Shown in pieces: positions 9,901 to 17,533 of a stretch of DNA of 64,000 bases. Source of the DNA: Chryseobacterium lathyri (GTDB taxonomy: Bacteria; Bacteroidota; Bacteroidia; Flavobacteriales; Weeksellaceae); contig NZ_JAUSSF010000001.1 of the NCBI RefSeq assembly GCF_030812195.1, positions 806,001 to 870,000 of the forward strand, written 5' to 3'. The notes beneath the pieces were generated by a model that was not told the origin of the DNA, searched no databases, and worked only from the letters and a program-made list of their open reading frames with translations. The first letter of the stretch is position 1; every line of letters begins with the position of its first letter. The translations under genes and the position numbers were made by a program.

Positions 9901-10052
9901 CCCGTATAGTTTGCAGAAACACTTACCGTGGGAGGCGCAATATCCGGATACTGCGTAACCGGCAGCGAGATAAGTCCTAAAACACCGAGAATAACAATTA
10001 AAATTGAAATTACGGTGGATAAAACCGGTCTGTTAATAAAATTTTTAATCAT
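6906..10052 (-). CDS. RND multidrug efflux permease (HAE-1, AcrB/MexB-like)
   Basis: 1048 residues, the usual length of HAE-1 pumps. The N-terminus MIKNFINRPVLSTVIS is typical; twelve membrane helices in two sets of six flank two large periplasmic loops (~30-335 and ~560-870). The proton-relay pair is Asp405-Asp406 in GIVVDDAIVVVE (TM4), and GPSGVF-like TGPTGVFYQQF and GLLAKNAILIVEFA mark TM6 and TM10 regions. It exports drugs, bile salts or dyes from the inner membrane and periplasm by proton antiport. It lies 3 bases after the adaptor gene and shares its operon with regulator, adaptor and outer-membrane channel. Confidence 0.96.
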   Translation of the reverse strand: MIKNFINRPVLSTVISILIVILGVLGLISLPVTQYPDIAPPTVSVSANYTGANAETVMKSVVVPLEEQINGVEGMDYITSSAGNDGSAQIQVFFKQGIDPDIASVNVQNRVARATPLLPSEVTRSGVVTQKQQTSALMYMSFYSENKDLDDVYLQNFLNINIIPNLKRINGVGDANVFGGKNYSMRIWLDPAKMAAYGITPTDVTNAINEQSREAAAGSIGQNSGSSFEYIIKYVGKFNDKEQYDNIIIKSLGDGQNLMLKDVAKVELAGQSYSGVGENGNNPSISMGIFQTPGSNAQEIIENIKEYLKSAEGTFPQGIKYTFNFDTNEFLEASIEKVVHTLIEAFILVFIVVYIFLQDFRSTLIPAIAVPVSIVGAFFFLNLFGYSLNLLTLFALVLAIGIVVDDAIVVVEAVHAKMEHGISDAKKATVEAMDEITGAIISITLVMASVFIPVTFITGPTGVFYQQFGITLIVAIIISAINALTLSPVLCSLFLKPHSEHHKEYKNLNFLQKFFYKFNIAFKTTTERYGRGFVFLLRHKWVTLIIFAITGGILFWANSSMKKGFVPTEDRGIIFTDVQLPPGASMERTYNVLKTLQAKAMKVPGVQNVTISTGRGFLSGNGSNNGLAFIKLKPFDERKKDGQNSEDITKKLFGIVGSVPDAKVVFFQPPSVPGFGNSAGFEMVLLDKSGGDYADLDDKTNEFIGKLMERPEIEFAQTSFNTKYPQYLMEINVPLTKQLGVSVSDILATMQGYIGGIYTADFTKYGKQFRVMVQALPENRKNIENLNELYVRTGSGVMSPISQFVTLKKAYGPQSVSRYNLFTSVKVTGGNSAGYSSGDAITAIQQVAGETLNQNYSVEFTGLTREELNSGSQTVLIFGLSLIFVYFILSAQYESYILPLIVVISLPLGVMGAYFGQKIMGLENNIYFQIALIMLVGLLAKNAILIVEFAVQRRHHGETIVMSAINAAKARLRPILMTSFAFIFGLLPLVLASGIGAVGNRSIATGAAIGLLIGTILGLFVIPVLYVIFETLQEKIKPLKKEDINLAE

Positions 10053-10055
10053 TTT

Positions 10056-11240
10056 CTAAAATTTCGGTTTTATTGATTGAACAAGGCTATCCATTTTTAC
10101 TTTTTTAGGCTTAACGGCAGTTCCTGGTTTTAATCCTCCAATACCTGCCGCAACAATGATTTCTCCTTTGTTTACACCAGATTTTATAAGCGCAAAATTG
10201 TCTACTCTGTCGATGACATTCACCACAACATTTTTAGCGGTATCCTTGTCTACTTTGTAAACATACACAATACCCTGCTGCTCGTACGTTGCACTCTCCG
10301 GTACAACCAATACGTTGTCATAACGCTGAGGAAATCTGATTGTTCCGCTGTTCCCATTACTCAATAATTTCTGAGCATTGGTAAAGGCTACCCTGAACTG
10401 AATGGTACCTGTTGTAGGATCAATCTGTCCGGTAATAGCCTCAATAGTTCCTTTTTCAGGATAAAGGCTTCCGTTGGCCAGCTGAAGTTCTACCATCGGA
10501 AGATTTTTAATTTTGTCCGGCATAGATGAACCAGGAGATTTTTCAAGGAAATCAAAATATTCTTTTTCATTCATGGAAAAATAGGCAAAGATCTGCGAGG
10601 TGTCAGAAATCGTCGTCAGTGCGGTCTGATCAGTAGGTCCTACCAAACTTCCCACTTTTAAAGGAAGTTTCCCGATTACTCCTGAAATAGGGGCACGGAT
10701 GACAGAATACTCGATATTGGCTTCTACTCCTTTATAATTGGCAACAGCCTGTCTTTTTGCTGCATTGGCCTGTTGTAGCTGTGCTTGAGCCTGGGCAAGA
10801 TTAGCCTGAGCCGTCTGCAGCTGTACGCTACTGATGATATTTTTCTGAACAAGAGGTTTCAGTTTATTGACCTCTACCTGTGCTGCATTTACAGAGGCCT
10901 GCGCTGCTGCAATGGTAGATTCTGCCGCACCGATACCTGCTTTGGAAGCAGCGGCATTTTCAGTCAGGATATTGGTTTCAAGACGGAATAATGGCTGTCC
11001 TTTTGTAACATACTGTCCTTCGTCTACCAGTACCTGAGTAATATATCCCTGTATTTTTGCGCGGACATCATTGTTTACCCTTCCCTGAATGGTAGCCGGG
11101 AAAGTCTGATAGCCCACTATATTTTTCGACTCCACAGAAACAACAGGAAAAGGTTTTGGACCATCCTGTTTTGGAGCTTCTTTTTTGCAGGCTGTTAGTG
11201 AAAACGCTGCAATAGAAAGTATAACTAGCTTATTATTCAT
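10056..11240 (-). CDS. RND efflux periplasmic adaptor (AcrA/MexA-like) lipoprotein
   Basis: 394 residues with lipobox ending at Cys18 (SLTAC). Order of domains: barrel-sandwich half (about 60-95, ATIQGRVNNDVRAKIQGYI), a long alpha hairpin of Ala/Gln-rich heptads (about 100-165), second lipoyl half (YSVIRAPISGVIG), beta barrel and membrane-proximal domain. It bridges the RND pump and the outer-membrane channel. It begins 1 base after the regulator's stop, so regulator and pump are co-transcribed. Confidence 0.95.
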   Translation of the reverse strand: MNNKLVILSIAAFSLTACKKEAPKQDGPKPFPVVSVESKNIVGYQTFPATIQGRVNNDVRAKIQGYITQVLVDEGQYVTKGQPLFRLETNILTENAAASKAGIGAAESTIAAAQASVNAAQVEVNKLKPLVQKNIISSVQLQTAQANLAQAQAQLQQANAAKRQAVANYKGVEANIEYSVIRAPISGVIGKLPLKVGSLVGPTDQTALTTISDTSQIFAYFSMNEKEYFDFLEKSPGSSMPDKIKNLPMVELQLANGSLYPEKGTIEAITGQIDPTTGTIQFRVAFTNAQKLLSNGNSGTIRFPQRYDNVLVVPESATYEQQGIVYVYKVDKDTAKNVVVNVIDRVDNFALIKSGVNKGEIIVAAGIGGLKPGTAVKPKKVKMDSLVQSIKPKF

Positions 11241-11241
11241 T

Positions 11242-11697
11242 TTAAAGTTTATTAAGAGATTCCTGAATATTTTCTATGTTTTTATGTAAAAGTGCTTTGT
11301 AAGCTTCTATCCGTTCGTTGTATTCATTGTCATGATTCTTTTTAAAGTTGTTTAGGTCATCCAGTAATTTGAGTTCGTCCTCCATTTTTTGAACTATTTT
11401 TTCAAACCGGATCTTCTTGTACTCATCATTGATGAAAAAATATCGTTTCCGTTCATCCATTTTGTTGTGATCGATAATAAGCTGCGCGTTCAGCAGTAAT
11501 GAAATACTGGTAGAAACAGAGCTTTTGCTTGCAGAAAGCACTTCGACAAATTCATCAAAAGTAATTCCCACTTTCTCATAATCGAAAAGCAGGTAGGCAT
11601 AAATTTTTGACGCTAAAGGCGGTAGGTTGAAAACTGTGCCATAAAATTTTACAGCATCTTGAAAAATTCTCTCATCAATTTCTATACTTTGGTGCAT
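11242..11697 (-). CDS. GbsR/MarR-type transcriptional regulator of the efflux operon
   Basis: 151 residues. The N-terminal LPPLASKIYAYLLFDYEKVGITFDEFVEVLSASKSSVSTSISLLL is the GbsR-type winged helix (recognition helix in SKSSVSTSIS, ~50-65), followed by the wing (DERKRYFF) and a C-terminal helical pair. First gene of the four-gene efflux operon. A 15-base palindrome just upstream of the -7 element at 11714 suggests it represses its own operon and is released by a pump substrate (inference). Confidence 0.88.
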   Translation of the reverse strand: MHQSIEIDERIFQDAVKFYGTVFNLPPLASKIYAYLLFDYEKVGITFDEFVEVLSASKSSVSTSISLLLNAQLIIDHNKMDERKRYFFINDEYKKIRFEKIVQKMEDELKLLDDLNNFKKNHDNEYNERIEAYKALLHKNIENIQESLNKL

Positions 11698-11713
11698 AAT
11701 ATAAAAATTTTGA

Positions 11714-11721
11714 CAAAAGTA
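11714..11721 (-). promoter_or_regulatory. -7 element of the efflux operon promoter
   Basis: TACTTTTG on the minus strand fits TAnnTTTG; it ends 16 bases before the regulator's ATG. A TTTG at 11746-11749 lies 24 bases upstream, slightly longer than the usual spacer. Confidence 0.65.
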
Positions 11722-11725
11722 GAAA

Positions 11726-11740
11726 TTAGTTCAGAACTAA
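11726..11740. promoter_or_regulatory. Probable operator of the efflux operon regulator
   Basis: A perfect palindrome, TTAGTTC-A-GAACTAA, between the -33 and -7 regions. Its position fits repression by the GbsR/MarR protein encoded first in the operon. Confidence 0.6.
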
Positions 11741-11813
11741 ACGAACAAACCTGATAGAGTTTATAAATAAAGACTCTTTTAAAAATTCAATGAAAGTTGA
11801 TTTAACTTTTAGC

Positions 11814-12326
11814 TTAAATTATAATCTTCTCATAGGCTTTTCTCATCCCGTCAGCCAGAAGTACTTCCCCACAATAGGAATATCCCTTACTTTCAAGGAT
11901 CTTCAGCATGGCAATATTATCGTAATTTGTATCTACTTTTATACTTTGAATTTCCTGAGATCTTGTAAAATCTTCAATGTGGTCAAACAATTTTTTCACC
12001 ATACCCCGGCCGGCAAATTTTCCATCGACTGCGACTCTATGTACAACAACAAACTCCCCGTCGCTCAGCCAGGCTCCTTCGATTGTGCTGTAAGCCGGCT
12101 CGTCATTCAGTATCAGAGCTGCATAAATTGCAATCTCCCCATCTACTGTAAGAACGTATCCAAATCCCTTTGCAATATCACTTTCTACGGTTCCTATATT
12201 GGGATATCCGTTCTGCCATTGTGTACTTCCGTCCTGCTTTCTTCTTTCAATGGATTGCTGGATCATTCCCCAAATAATATCCCTGTCCTCAATCTCTGCT
12301 TTTCTTAGTTTCGTCTCTGAATTCAT
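11814..12326 (-). CDS. GNAT family N-acetyltransferase
   Basis: About 170 residues. The start MNSETKLRKAEIEDRD at 12326 is chosen because the frame's only earlier start is a TTG at 12362, which overlaps a promoter-like TATTTG. The acetyl-CoA site is VHRVAVDGKFAGRGMVKKLFDHIE (motif A, R/Q-x-x-G-x-G/A as KFAGRGM) and the tail MLKILESKGYSYCGE is the usual C-terminal GNAT strand. Substrate unknown; similar proteins are annotated as acetyltransferases of amino acids or antibiotics only by homology. A monocistronic minus-strand gene between the efflux operon and the DUF2007 terminator. Confidence 0.88.
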   Translation of the reverse strand: MNSETKLRKAEIEDRDIIWGMIQQSIERRKQDGSTQWQNGYPNIGTVESDIAKGFGYVLTVDGEIAIYAALILNDEPAYSTIEGAWLSDGEFVVVHRVAVDGKFAGRGMVKKLFDHIEDFTRSQEIQSIKVDTNYDNIAMLKILESKGYSYCGEVLLADGMRKAYEKIII

Positions 12327-12399
12327 TGTTGGTCCGTTATTGATTAAAGTATTGATTTTCAAATATTTTAATGGTCAATATTGATTTTTTGAATTAAAA

Positions 12400-12431
12400 A
12401 ACCGAAAACTAATCAAAATTAATTTTCGGTT
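12400..12431 (-). terminator. Terminator of the DUF2007 gene
   Basis: A 9-bp stem, AACCGAAAA/TTTTCGGTT, followed on the minus strand by six T, 35 bases after the DUF2007 stop. Confidence 0.8.
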
Positions 12432-12465
12432 CGAAGTAGTAAAATTTAAAATTATGAAATTGTTT

Positions 12466-12696
12466 TTATTGATTTTCACTTTGCTGAAGATAAGCATCTA
12501 TAACTTCAAATGCATTCTTCTCGTCTTCCAACTTTACCATAATTTTTAATGACGTTGCTGTAGGCGTTGTCGTAAAGGTAAGATAATTGTTTTCGACGCT
12601 GTTTGTAATTTGTGCATCATCCAATTTAGACTTTATTAGCTGGATTTCTGAAGGCTTATCACTTTCAAAAACCGATACTCTCGTGCTTCTTTCCAT
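12466..12696 (-). CDS. DUF2007 domain protein
   Basis: 76 residues covering one DUF2007 module: RVSVFESDKPSEIQLIKSKLDDAQI, then an EDEKNAFEVIDAYL helix. The family is described as putative signal-transducing and adopts a ferredoxin-like alpha/beta fold; no activity is established. It sits between the lysine aminotransferase gene and a GNAT gene with its own terminator downstream. It could be the tail of the lysine operon (62-base gap), but nothing in the sequence shows a functional link. Confidence 0.8.
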   Translation of the reverse strand: MERSTRVSVFESDKPSEIQLIKSKLDDAQITNSVENNYLTFTTTPTATSLKIMVKLEDEKNAFEVIDAYLQQSENQ

Positions 12697-12758
12697 ATTC
12701 TATATCGTTTGAGTATCTAAATGTACAATGTTTTTTTTAAAATTACAAATCTTTGAAT

Positions 12759-14084
12759 TTAAATTTTATTAATATTGTTCTCTATTTTATCAAGAGCCAA
12801 TTGAATTTCTTTCTGGGTAACATTCAGATGCGGTCTGAAACGAAGCGAGTGATCTCCGCACGGAAGAATAATCAATCCGTCCTTGAAAAGCTCGTTCATC
12901 AAACGGTTACGCTGTTCTGCGGAAGGAAGATCAATGGCACACATGAGACCTCTTCCTCTTGCGTTTGAAATTTTCTCAGGATATTTCTGAGCCAGTTCTT
13001 TTAATCTTTCCAACAGATAATCACCCACTACTCTTGCATTTTCAACCAGGTTTTCTTTTTCGATAACTTCCATCACCAGTTGGAAACGAAGCATATCAAT
13101 AAAATTTCCTCCGAAAGTAGAATTGATCCTTGAACTTTCTCTGAAAACATTGTTCGGGATCTGGTCAAATTTTTCTTTATTCGCTAAAACTCCGCAAACC
13201 TGTGCTTTTTTACCGAAAGAAATAATATCCGGTTTTGCCGTAAAATGCTGGAACGCCCACATTTTTCCTGTGATGGCAATACCTGTCTGAACTTCATCAA
13301 AGATCAGTAATATTTCATTCTGATCACAGAGCTTTCTCAATCCCATTAAGAACTCATCTCTGAAGTGATTGTCACCACCTTCGGCCTGGATCGGCTCAAT
13401 GATGATACATGCCACTTTATCTGGATTCATAAGGATAGCTTCTTCGATCTGTAGAAGAGCCAGCCTTTCATTCTTGATGGTTTCTTCTAAATTTTCTTCT
13501 GTGATTGGGAAAGATAATTTAGGATTTAAGATTCTTGGCCATTCAAACATCGGGAAATACTGGTATTTTCTTGGGTCTGAAGTATTGGTTAAGCTCAATG
13601 TATAGCCGCTTCTTCCGTGGAATGCCTGTCTGAAATGGATACAGATTCCGGCTTCCGTCTGAAGTCCTTTTTCAAAATTCTTACGGGTTTTCCAGTCGAA
13701 GCACGCCTTCATTGCATTTTCCACTCCCAGAGTTCCTCCTTCAATAAAGAAAGCATACTGCAGTTCTTCAGGAATTACTACTCTTTCAAAAACTTCCAGA
13801 AAGTGAGCATATTCCTCTGAATACACGTCTGCCAAAGTAGGCTTGTTCACAGCCATTCTCCCGAGCCACTCCGATCTTTCTACAAGATAAGGATGGTTGT
13901 AGCCTATGGACGCTGATGCAAACATAGAGAACATATCCAGATACTCTTTGTCCGTAAGTTTGTCATATAGCCATGATCCATGGGATTTTTCAATATCCAT
14001 GACAAAATCAAAACCGTCTGCCAAAACATGTCTTCCTACAGTTTCTTTTACTTTATTTACTTTTATATCAATTGTTTGTTCCAT
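12759..14084 (-). CDS. lat: L-lysine 6-transaminase
   Basis: 441 residues, PLP-dependent class III aminotransferase. It transfers the epsilon-amino group of L-lysine to 2-oxoglutarate to give alpha-aminoadipate semialdehyde. Features: FIEGGTLGVENAMKACFDW, IIEPIQAEGGDNHFR, IFDEVQTGI (the Asp contacting the PLP pyridine), and SFGKKAQVCG with the Schiff-base lysine at 292 or 293. FGKKxQVCG is characteristic of lysine 6-transaminases rather than ornithine enzymes. The upstream gene encodes the ALDH7-type dehydrogenase that would oxidise the product, so the two form a lysine degradation unit. Confidence 0.93.
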   Translation of the reverse strand: MEQTIDIKVNKVKETVGRHVLADGFDFVMDIEKSHGSWLYDKLTDKEYLDMFSMFASASIGYNHPYLVERSEWLGRMAVNKPTLADVYSEEYAHFLEVFERVVIPEELQYAFFIEGGTLGVENAMKACFDWKTRKNFEKGLQTEAGICIHFRQAFHGRSGYTLSLTNTSDPRKYQYFPMFEWPRILNPKLSFPITEENLEETIKNERLALLQIEEAILMNPDKVACIIIEPIQAEGGDNHFRDEFLMGLRKLCDQNEILLIFDEVQTGIAITGKMWAFQHFTAKPDIISFGKKAQVCGVLANKEKFDQIPNNVFRESSRINSTFGGNFIDMLRFQLVMEVIEKENLVENARVVGDYLLERLKELAQKYPEKISNARGRGLMCAIDLPSAEQRNRLMNELFKDGLIILPCGDHSLRFRPHLNVTQKEIQLALDKIENNINKI

Positions 14085-14105
14085 AATTAAAATAGTTGTG
14101 TGATC

Positions 14106-14147
14106 TAATAATTGAATGATTAAAAGTCTTAAACATTCAGGTTATTA
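14106..14147. repeat. Heptad-phased inverted element H2
   Basis: Six 7-base units between the ALDH and aminotransferase genes. The left half has TAATAAT, TGAATGA, TTAAAAG; the right half is close to its reverse complement (CATTCAG, GTTATTA). It could fold as a hairpin between two co-transcribed genes. Confidence 0.5.
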
Positions 14148-14186
14148 ATTTTTGTTTTTTTGTTGAAAATGACTTAAACCAAATTT

Positions 14187-15737
14187 TTACAAATCAAATT
14201 TAATTCCCTGTGCCAAAGGAAGTTGAGCTGTATAATTTATAGTATTGGTTTGTCTTCTCATATAATATTTCCAAACGTCTGAACCAGACTCTCTTCCGCC
14301 TCCGGTTTCTTTTTCGCCACCGAAAGCGCCTCCGATTTCAGCACCCGAAGTTCCGATGTTTACGTTGGCAATACCACAATCTGAACCTGCATGAGAAAGG
14401 AACAATTCTGCTTCTCTTAGATTCTGGGTCATGATAGCAGATGACAATCCCTGAGGAACATCGTTCTGGATAGCAATAGCCTCCTCCAGTGTTTTATATT
14501 TGATTAGATACAGGATCGGCGCGAAAGTTTCGTGCTGAACGATCTCGTAAGAGTTTTTTACTTCTGCGATGCATGGTTTCACATAGCAACCTGATTCGTA
14601 TTCTTTTCCGCTTAAAACGCCACCTTCAACTACAAATTTTCCTCCTTCTTTCTTACATTTCTTGATAGCCTCTTCATATTGATTTACTGCGTCCACATCA
14701 ATAAGCGGTCCTACATGATTATTTTCGTCTAACGGATTTCCGATTTTCAGCTGTCCGTAAGCTTTTACCAATCTGCTTTTCACTTCATTGTAAACGCTTT
14801 CATGGATGATCAGCCTTCTTGTTGACGTACATCTCTGACCTGCAGTACCTACAGCACCGAAAACAGCACCGATGATAGACATGTCGATGTCTGCATCTTT
14901 GGAGATAATAATCGCGTTGTTTCCTCCTAATTCCAGGATCGATTTCCCGAATCTTTCCGCTACTTTAGAAGAAACCATTCTTCCTACTCTTGTAGAACCT
15001 GTGAAAGAAACCAGGGAAACTCTTTTATCATCAACCAGCTTCTGCCCGATTTCATGGTCAGCAACCAGCACGCTTGAAATACCTTCGGCAAGATTATTCT
15101 CCTTTAATACTTCAGACATAATGTTCTGGCATGCAATAGCGCATAATGGTGTTTTTTCTGATGGTTTCCAGATGGTAACGTTACCGCAGATCCATGCTAA
15201 AGCTGTGTTCCAGGCCCAAACGGCAACCGGGAAGTTGAATGCAGTGATGATTCCTACAACGCCAAGCGGATGATATTGTTCGTACATTCTGTGACCAGGT
15301 CTTTCCGAATGCATGGTATACCCATGAAGCTGTCTGGATACGCCCACTGCAAAATCACAGATGTCAATCATTTCCTGAACTTCTCCAAGGCCTTCCTGAA
15401 GGGATTTACCCATTTCATAAGAAACCAGTTTTCCAAGGTCGTCTTTATATGTTCTTAACTTCTGACCCAGCTGCCTAACGATCTCACCTCTTTTAGGAGC
15501 AGGAATGGATCTAAACTCCTGAAACGCCTTCTGAGCCGCCTCAATTACTTTGTCATAATCACTTTCTCCGGAAGTCTTAATTTTAGCGATTAGCCTGCCA
15601 TCTACGGGAGAAAAACTTTCTATCGTTTTCCCCGAAGCAAAATATTTTCCGCCCACTGAAGTTCCCTTATTTTCTTCTTTAATACCAAGGTTTTTGAGTG
15701 TTTTTTCGATTCCGAAATCCTTTACTTTTTTAGACAT
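14187..15737 (-). CDS. Alpha-aminoadipate semialdehyde dehydrogenase (ALDH7/antiquitin type)
   Basis: 516 residues, NAD(P)-dependent aldehyde dehydrogenase. Rossmann and catalytic elements are complete: AFNFPVAVWAW, KPSEKTPL, FTGSTRVGR, general-base Glu269 in LELGGNN and nucleophile Cys303 in GQRCTSTRR. GQRCTSTRR and the GSDCGIANVNIGTSGAEIGGAFGG segment are typical of ALDH7 (antiquitin), whose substrate is alpha-aminoadipate semialdehyde. With the lysine 6-transaminase gene downstream on the same strand, it converts lysine to 2-aminoadipate. A TATCTTTA sequence near 15762 on the minus strand is a possible -7 element. Confidence 0.9.
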   Translation of the reverse strand: MSKKVKDFGIEKTLKNLGIKEENKGTSVGGKYFASGKTIESFSPVDGRLIAKIKTSGESDYDKVIEAAQKAFQEFRSIPAPKRGEIVRQLGQKLRTYKDDLGKLVSYEMGKSLQEGLGEVQEMIDICDFAVGVSRQLHGYTMHSERPGHRMYEQYHPLGVVGIITAFNFPVAVWAWNTALAWICGNVTIWKPSEKTPLCAIACQNIMSEVLKENNLAEGISSVLVADHEIGQKLVDDKRVSLVSFTGSTRVGRMVSSKVAERFGKSILELGGNNAIIISKDADIDMSIIGAVFGAVGTAGQRCTSTRRLIIHESVYNEVKSRLVKAYGQLKIGNPLDENNHVGPLIDVDAVNQYEEAIKKCKKEGGKFVVEGGVLSGKEYESGCYVKPCIAEVKNSYEIVQHETFAPILYLIKYKTLEEAIAIQNDVPQGLSSAIMTQNLREAELFLSHAGSDCGIANVNIGTSGAEIGGAFGGEKETGGGRESGSDVWKYYMRRQTNTINYTAQLPLAQGIKFDL

Positions 15738-15839
15738 AAAATGTTTACTTTTCGTTTCCTCTAAAGATAGAAATATTATGCGAACCTCAAAATTTTAATT
15801 TTTAACGGACTTTTTATTTGGACTAATTATAAACATGCT

Positions 15840-15847
15840 TATCTTTG
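15840..15847 (+). promoter_or_regulatory. -7 element for the 50-residue membrane protein gene
   Basis: TATCTTTG fits TAnnTTTG, with a TTTG about 19 bases upstream. The ATG lies 25 bases downstream. Divergent from the aldehyde dehydrogenase gene. Confidence 0.7.
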
Positions 15848-15872
15848 TAGGGTAATCTTTTGACATTCAGAC

Positions 15873-16025
15873 ATGGAAAATTCACAGGAAAATAACAATT
15901 CGAAGTTTAAGAAGTGGTTCAAGCGCGTAGGCTGGGCAGGATTTGCTTTTTTCACGATCAAAGGCCTGATCTGGCTCGTTATATTCTATTTTGGAGCAGA
16001 TACGCTTCAGAGTTGTATAAAATAA
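15873..16025 (+). CDS. Small single-pass membrane protein, unknown
   Basis: A 50-residue product flanked by a good promoter and an excellent terminator, which is why I accept it despite its size. Residues 1-18 are polar and basic (KKWFKR), 20-43 form one hydrophobic helix (WAGFAFFTIKGLIWLVIFYF), and the tail is short. The basic N-terminus suggests N-in, C-out orientation. Small proteins of this kind appear in many flavobacterial genomes without known function. It lies divergent from the lysine pathway. Confidence 0.75.
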   Translation: MENSQENNNSKFKKWFKRVGWAGFAFFTIKGLIWLVIFYFGADTLQSCIK

Positions 16026-16056
16026 AAAAGCAGAGAAGGATCTCTGCTTTTCTTTT
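16026..16056 (+). terminator. Terminator of the small membrane protein gene
   Basis: An 11-bp perfect stem, AAAAGCAGAGA/TCTCTGCTTTT with loop AGGA, then CTTTT. It begins right after the stop codon. Confidence 0.9.
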
Positions 16057-16136
16057 AAGTAAGGTTAATTGAATTGCTATAGCCCTATTATTCGTTACAA
16101 TGCAAAGGCTCATTGTTAATGTTTTTACCCTCCGGC

Positions 16137-16331
16137 CTATTCTTCTTCTTTCTTTTTCCTTCCCGAATTGACCAGGCTCTGATGCAGCAGATATTCGATC
16201 TGCCCGTTCACACTCCTGAATTCATCATTCGCCCACTTCTCCACCAACTTATAGGTAGCTTCATCGATTCTTATGACGAAGGATTTTTTTTCTTTGTTTT
16301 CGGAGGGTTTTGAAGTTTTTTCCGATTTCAT
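16137..16331 (-). CDS. Small ribbon-helix-helix (Arc-like) protein
   Basis: 64 residues. After a Lys/Ser-rich N-terminus, KKSFVIRIDEATYKLVEKWANDEFRSVNGQIEYLLHQSL reads as one Arc/MetJ fold: a beta strand (FVIRID), helix A, the turn DEFRSVN and helix B (QIEYLLHQSL). Arc-like proteins bind DNA as dimers through the strand; no toxin gene is next to it. The gene follows the SPFH gene on the same strand after 144 bases that carry a CGCAAAAGA-type repeat. The function could be regulatory or a chromosome-linked accessory role. Confidence 0.75.
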   Translation of the reverse strand: MKSEKTSKPSENKEKKSFVIRIDEATYKLVEKWANDEFRSVNGQIEYLLHQSLVNSGRKKKEEE

Positions 16332-16370
16332 TCTTTTCTCTTTGCCTGTTTTAGTAATACTTTTTTAATA

Positions 16371-16446
16371 ACGCAAAAGACGCAAAGATTTCGTTTAAAT
16401 AAACTTTTATACCCAGTTCGCAAAAGCGTTTTACTCAGTTAAGTTT
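16371..16446. repeat. Intergenic CGCAAAAGA-type repeat
   Basis: Two adjacent 9-base copies (CGCAAAAGA, CGCAAAGAT), then about 45 bases later CGCAAAAGCG, which is a short palindrome. Between the SPFH and ribbon-helix-helix genes. It differs in period from the heptad elements elsewhere in the window. Confidence 0.45.
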
Positions 16447-16475
16447 GTTATGAAATCTAAGTATTCATTTTCCTT

Positions 16476-17342
16476 TTAATTATAAAGAGTTCCTGCATTC
16501 AAAATGGGTTGGGCTGCTTTTTCACCGCAAAGCACTACCATTAAATTGCTTACCATAGCCGCTTTTCTTTCATCATCAAGCTCTACGATATTATCTTCCG
16601 AAAGCTTTTTCAGTGCCAGATCCACCATTCCTACAGCACCTTCCACAATCTTGGTTCTTGCCGCCACGATAGCTGTAGCCTGCTGTCTCTGAAGCATAGC
16701 TCCTGCAATTTCTGATGCATAAGCCAGGTGTGAAATTCTCGCCTCCTGAATGATAATCCCTGCTTTTGAAAGACGATCCGTAAGCTCTTGCTCCAGAATA
16801 GAATTGATCTTATCACCACCTTCTCTCAAAGTAATCGGGGCATGGTCATCTTCTAAATTATCATACGGAAAACTCATTGCCAAATGACGTACTGCAGCTT
16901 CACTCTGCATTCTTACAAAGTCCGAATAGCGTTCTACATCAAAAGCAGCTTTATAGGTATCTCCCACTTTCCAAACCATCACTACTGCGATCTCAATGGG
17001 ATTACCCATTTTATCATTAACCTTCAAAGTCTGCCCTTGCAGGTTTTCTGAACGCAACGATATTTTTTGTGATGAATACAAAGGATTGATAAAAAATAAT
17101 CCGTTATCTTTTACCGTTCCCACATATTTTCCGAAGAAATTCAGCACTCTTGAATGGTTTGGCTGAATGATCATCAGCCCTTTCAGGAAGAAACAGAACA
17201 GCAAAAAGCAAAGCATAGCAATAATCACAAACGTGATGCTCTGCTCAACTCCGGAAATAAAAAAATAAACCGCTCCGGCAAATAAAATGAGACAGAATAC
17301 TAATGCCAGATAGCCCGACATGGGCTTTAATACTTTTTCCAT
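16476..17342 (-). CDS. SPFH/Band 7 domain membrane protein
   Basis: 288 residues from the ATG at 17342 (MEKVLKPMSGYLA); an earlier in-frame ATG at 17378 falls about where a TATCTTTA promoter element would start transcription. Two hydrophobic helices (about 8-28 and 32-52) precede the SPFH core (MIIQPNHSRVLNFFGKYVGTVKDNGLFFINP), ending in the family's coiled region with QQATAIVAARTKIVEGAVGMVDLAL. SPFH proteins form large membrane-bound oligomeric rings or microdomains that scaffold other membrane proteins and proteases. No NfeD-type partner is adjacent; a ribbon-helix-helix gene is. Confidence 0.9.
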   Translation of the reverse strand: MEKVLKPMSGYLALVFCLILFAGAVYFFISGVEQSITFVIIAMLCFLLFCFFLKGLMIIQPNHSRVLNFFGKYVGTVKDNGLFFINPLYSSQKISLRSENLQGQTLKVNDKMGNPIEIAVVMVWKVGDTYKAAFDVERYSDFVRMQSEAAVRHLAMSFPYDNLEDDHAPITLREGGDKINSILEQELTDRLSKAGIIIQEARISHLAYASEIAGAMLQRQQATAIVAARTKIVEGAVGMVDLALKKLSEDNIVELDDERKAAMVSNLMVVLCGEKAAQPILNAGTLYN

Positions 17343-17480
17343 AATTGTAATTTTAATTTGATATTGTTTTGATATCATAAAGATATGAATAAGTTTTGAA
17401 TTATGGATATTGAATAATGATTTTTTTGATGCAGGATACGGGGTGCGGGTTTCGAATTATGGTGTGCATCCCGAAACACA

Positions 17481-17511
17481 AAAAAATCCCGGAAAATAAA
17501 TTCCGGGATTT
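17481..17511 (-). terminator. Terminator of ccsBA
   Basis: An 11-bp stem, AAATCCCGGAA/TTCCGGGATTT, with loop AATAAA; on the minus strand it is followed by seven T. It is 23 bases after the ccsBA stop. Confidence 0.9.
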
Positions 17512-17533
17512 CAGTTGTTATATTGTAAATATC

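Noticed and set aside
11790..12308. A 172-codon plus-strand frame opposite the GNAT gene
   Set aside because: It is a shadow of the GNAT gene: Cys/Phe-rich, no family likeness, no promoter or terminator of its own.
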